A stretch of 7,833 nucleotides of DNA, from assembly GCA_050288085.1 (NCBI GenBank), contig JBNKDD010000271.1:1-7833 (forward strand). The letters are read 5' to 3'. The notes beneath the pieces were generated by a model. The model was given only the letters and a program-made list of their open reading frames with translations, had not been told where the DNA came from and did no database searches. Shown here one piece after another: positions 6,090-7,833 of the stretch. This DNA is from JBNKDD01 sp050288085 (lineage in GTDB: Bacteria; Chloroflexota; Anaerolineae; Aggregatilineales; UBA3940). Both the position numbers and the translations under genes were made by a program. Position 1 is the stretch's first letter. Every line of letters begins with the position of its first letter.

Positions 6090-6316
6090 ACTTCGATAAC
6101 CAGTTCTTGCATCAGGGGAAACTCTGGAATGTCACCGGGCGGGATCGGATCGCCGTTCTCGGCCAGGTCTTCAAGGTGTAAGGCAATCGCTTCGTGGATC
6201 ATACTGATGGCTTCCTCGACCGTATCGCCCATACTGGCAATCCCCAGGCTGGGACATTCCACCCAGTAGGCAACTTCCTCATCGGGATCGCTTTTGTGAA
6301 TGATAATCTTCCGCAT
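6086..6316 (-). CDS. hicB: HicB-family antitoxin (short form)
   Basis: A 76-aa antitoxin partner of HicA. It has the HicB/UPF0150 partial RNase H-like fold: first strand RKIIIHKS, then YWVECPSLGIASMGDT (17-32), the helix VEEAISMIHEAIALHLEDLAENG (33-55) and a PIPPGD turn. No C-terminal HTH or ribbon-helix-helix segment is visible: the protein ends at ELVIEV right after the core. Autoregulation by DNA binding, usual for longer HicB proteins, may therefore depend on a different mechanism. ATG 6316 is preferred because AGAGG lies 6 nt upstream; an upstream in-frame ATG at 6340 adds eight residues not expected for the family. It overlaps hicA by 4 nt. Confidence 0.92.
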   Translation of the reverse strand: MRKIIIHKSDPDEEVAYWVECPSLGIASMGDTVEEAISMIHEAIALHLEDLAENGDPIPPGDIPEFPLMQELVIEV

Positions 6317-6351
6317 CAAGCACCTCTGCAAACCATACACATTGTTTCTTT

Positions 6352-6378
6352 ATCCGGTCAACTGCCCGGATCATACCA
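6352..6378 (-). promoter_or_regulatory. hicBA promoter overlapping an inverted-repeat operator candidate
   Basis: TGG-TATGAT (6378-6370, minus strand) is an extended -10 with 5/6 matches; no good -35 is seen. The transcription start would be near 6363, with a 47-nt leader to the hicB ATG. The inverted repeat ATCCGG-N8-CCGGAT (6352-6357 and 6366-6371) overlaps the end of the -10 and the start site, the position expected of an autorepression operator. The binding protein is unknown, since this HicB lacks an evident DNA-binding domain. Confidence 0.45.
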
Positions 6379-6488
6379 CGAACAGAGATTTTTCCCCGCC
6401 TATAGCCTGCCTGTAGATGATGGGTTTCCGCTCATGCCGATCAGGGGATGTCGTCCTGATCGACTGCTGCGGCTGCGCTGCCCGCGCC

Positions 6489-6527
6489 GGGGTTGGGGTT
6501 GGGTGTAGAGTAACGGTGGTGTAGGGG
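6489..6527 (+). repeat. G-rich tract with G-quadruplex potential
   Basis: GGGG-TT-GGGG-TT-GGG (6489-6503) is followed 20 nt later by another GGGG (6524-6527). Four runs of three or more guanines with two very short loops and one long loop could form an intramolecular quadruplex on the plus strand. The last run is also the first arm of the adjacent palindrome, so the two structures would compete. Function is not shown. Confidence 0.35.
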
Positions 6528-6544
6528 CGCAATATATTGCGCCC
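6525..6544. repeat. Perfect 20-bp palindrome
   Basis: GGGCGCAATATATTGCGCCC equals its own reverse complement, with a further G-T wobble outside. It has no loop spacer, so as RNA it would lose the central bases. It could be a protein-binding site or the remnant of a dispersed palindromic repeat. It lies about 20 bp upstream of the PIN-like gene's -35. Confidence 0.6.
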
Positions 6545-6562
6545 TTCTTGTGCCTCGAACGC

Positions 6563-6591
6563 TTGTGCGAAAACGTCGAAGAATGTATAAT
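6563..6591 (+). promoter_or_regulatory. Promoter of the PIN-like gene
   Basis: TTGTGC (6563-6568) and a perfect -10 TATAAT (6586-6591) are spaced by 17 nt. The start near 6598 gives a leader of about 40 nt before ATG 6639. This is the best sigma70-type match in the window. Confidence 0.6.
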
Positions 6592-6638
6592 TTCTGATAG
6601 TGTGTAATATGTATTGATTCATTATCTGTGAGAGTGTC

Positions 6639-7833
6639 ATGAAGCAAACTTTTCCGGGTTATTATCGCCCAACGGACGAAGAATTTTCTCAATTATGGGA
6701 TGATTGTGTATTTACCCTTGATGCAAATGTCCTCCTCAATTTGTATCGGTACACTCCAGACACACAAGAAGAGTTGCTGGAAATACTAGATCATCTGGCT
6801 GATCGCTTGTGGGTTTCACACCAAGCCGCATCTGAATACCATGAAAACCGCTTGAAGGTGATCGCCGACCAAAGGAGGCAATACAGGGCAATTCGCGAAG
6901 CAGTTGAAGAATCTAAAAACACGTTCCAAAACAAGCTTGAACAATTGCAACGTCCTTTTATCGAAGCTGAGATAGCAAGTGCGCTTCAATTAATAACAGA
7001 AACACTCGAAAGAATTGACACACAATTTGATCAGCTTGAGCAAGAACACCCGGACTTAACTATAGACGATGAAATTCTAAACCACGTGACCGACTTGTTG
7101 GAGGACAGAATAGGCGAACCGTTTTCTCTTGACGAGTTGGAAAAGATCTATGAACAGGGTGAACAACGTTACAGACACGCTGTTCCACCAGGCTATAAAG
7201 ACCAACAAAAGGGCGAGAAGAAATATGGGGATTTGGTTATTTGGATGCAAATAATCGCCTTTGCAAGAGAAACTCAAAAGCCTATTGTGCTTGTTACTGA
7301 CGACAACAAAGAAGATTGGTGGCGCAAACTCGATGGTCAAACAATTGGCCCAAGGCCAGAACTGATCCAAGAAATGGCGCAGGAAGCTGGTGTATCGTTT
7401 TATATGTATCGGGCTAATCAATTTATGGAACATGCTCGCGAAAGACTCGACCTGTATGTTACACCTGAATCTATTGATGAAGTGCGAGTTATTGGAGCAC
7501 AGGAGCTCACGCAACCAGAGACATCTTCTCCTTCAGGTTGGTATTTGCCTGAGTTATATACAACTCCCGATCCCTTTTTATCTGCAACCGCCCATCAATT
7601 AAATGAACAAATATCTGGGGTATCACAACCCTTCCTGAAACAATTCAATGAGCAATTAACTGGCTTGACACGCCCAACCCAAGAGTTAATGCAACAGCTG
7701 AATGTCACTGCAGGTGAAGAATTGAGAAGGCAGTTAATGGCGGATATGAAAGTATTGCGACAATATGCAACTGGGGTAGCAAATAGCACTGGGGTAATTA
7801 TGGCTAGATTAAGCGGTACATCGAAATCTGAAA
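6639..7833 (+). CDS. PIN-like domain (PIN_8/DUF4935-type) putative nuclease, partial at C-terminus
   Basis: 398 codons are visible with no stop before the right edge. The first ~265 residues match the PIN_8-type plan. The opening FPGYYRPTDEEFSQLW (5-20) is followed by the strand FTLDANVLLNLYRY (25-38) with acidic D28 and N30. WVSHQAASEYHENRL (58-72) supplies E66. A long helical, charged insert runs from about 73 to 180. Then come PPGYKD (183-188), YGDLVIWMQII (196-206, D198), the strand VLVTDDNKEDWW (217-228; D221, D222, D226) and IGPRPEL. This acidic set suggests metal-dependent RNase activity. Residues from about 270 onward form a Q- and L-rich, probably helical tail I do not recognise. ATG 6639 has only a weak GAGAG upstream at 4 nt. 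Base use is visibly AT-richer (frequent ATA, AGA, TTA, CAA) than in xylB or the WD40 gene, hinting at horizontal transfer. The cellular target is unknown. Confidence 0.82.
   Translation, partial: MKQTFPGYYRPTDEEFSQLWDDCVFTLDANVLLNLYRYTPDTQEELLEILDHLADRLWVSHQAASEYHENRLKVIADQRRQYRAIREAVEESKNTFQNKLEQLQRPFIEAEIASALQLITETLERIDTQFDQLEQEHPDLTIDDEILNHVTDLLEDRIGEPFSLDELEKIYEQGEQRYRHAVPPGYKDQQKGEKKYGDLVIWMQIIAFARETQKPIVLVTDDNKEDWWRKLDGQTIGPRPELIQEMAQEAGVSFYMYRANQFMEHARERLDLYVTPESIDEVRVIGAQELTQPETSSPSGWYLPELYTTPDPFLSATAHQLNEQISGVSQPFLKQFNEQLTGLTRPTQELMQQLNVTAGEELRRQLMADMKVLRQYATGVANSTGVIMARLSGTSKSE

Larger units (their letters stand above)
6317..6638. other. 322-bp intergenic region between hicB and the PIN-like gene
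   Basis: This divergent gap holds the hicBA promoter with its inverted repeat, a G-rich tract, a 20-bp palindrome and the promoter of the PIN-like gene, listed separately. Between about 6380 and 6487 the only structure I see is the inverted repeat GATCAGG/CCTGATC (6439-6445 and 6455-6461), without a T tract. Frames crossing this stretch have low-complexity, unconvincing products. Confidence 0.6.

Noticed and set aside
6439..6461. GATCAGG/CCTGATC hairpin as an intrinsic terminator
   Set aside because: No T tract follows on either strand, and no gene ends nearby that would need it.
6371..6640. Open frames on the minus strand in the hicB-PIN gap
   Set aside because: Low-complexity products covering the G-rich tract, palindrome and promoters, with no Shine-Dalgarno and no recognisable family.
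7077..7514. 145-codon open frame on the minus strand
   Set aside because: Antisense to the PIN-like gene, whose conserved motifs span this interval.

Overview
The window looks like moderately GC-rich bacterial chromosome. A Chloroflexota (Anaerolineae-like) host is my best guess, from a large PAS-rich membrane sensor, a soluble bacterial WD40 propeller, hicBA and many palindromic intergenic repeats. That is an impression of style: no rRNA or phylogenetic marker is present, so the taxonomy is weak.

Layout. On the minus strand, 1605 to 1 is the N-terminal part of a membrane sensor: a LytS-like multi-TM domain, then two PAS domains, running off the left edge. Its GTG start follows a 130-nt leader with an elaborate nested-stem fold and its own extended -10 promoter, which looks like an unclassified cis-regulatory RNA. 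Upstream on the same strand is a PlsC-type acyltransferase (2489 to 1791). From the same 127-bp gap an NAD(P)H-dependent FMN reductase is transcribed divergently (2617..3246). Its 3' end overlaps, tail to tail, the end of a xylulokinase gene (xylB, 4736 to 3237). xylB is the second gene of a two-gene operon whose first gene encodes a seven-bladed WD40 propeller (5640 to 4738). The genes are separated by 1 nt, which suggests translational coupling.

Upstream of that operon's promoter lies a 119-bp MITE-like element (5727..5845). It has terminal inverted repeats and a perfect 8-bp target duplication, and is inserted just after the stop codon of a hicBA toxin-antitoxin pair (6316 to 5859). The hicBA promoter overlaps an inverted repeat that could be an operator. 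A 322-bp gap (6317..6638) holds that promoter, a G-rich tract, a perfect 20-bp palindrome and a strong plus-strand promoter. The promoter drives an AT-richer gene for a PIN-like (PIN_8/DUF4935-type) nuclease that runs off the right edge.

How the genes relate. Most are independent units: signalling, lipid acylation, flavin reduction and pentose phosphorylation. The right third (MITE, hicBA, palindromes, AT-rich PIN-like gene) has the character of an accessory island. The most notable non-coding structures are the leader RNA at 1620..1757 and the MITE. I did not find a clearly new multi-gene system.
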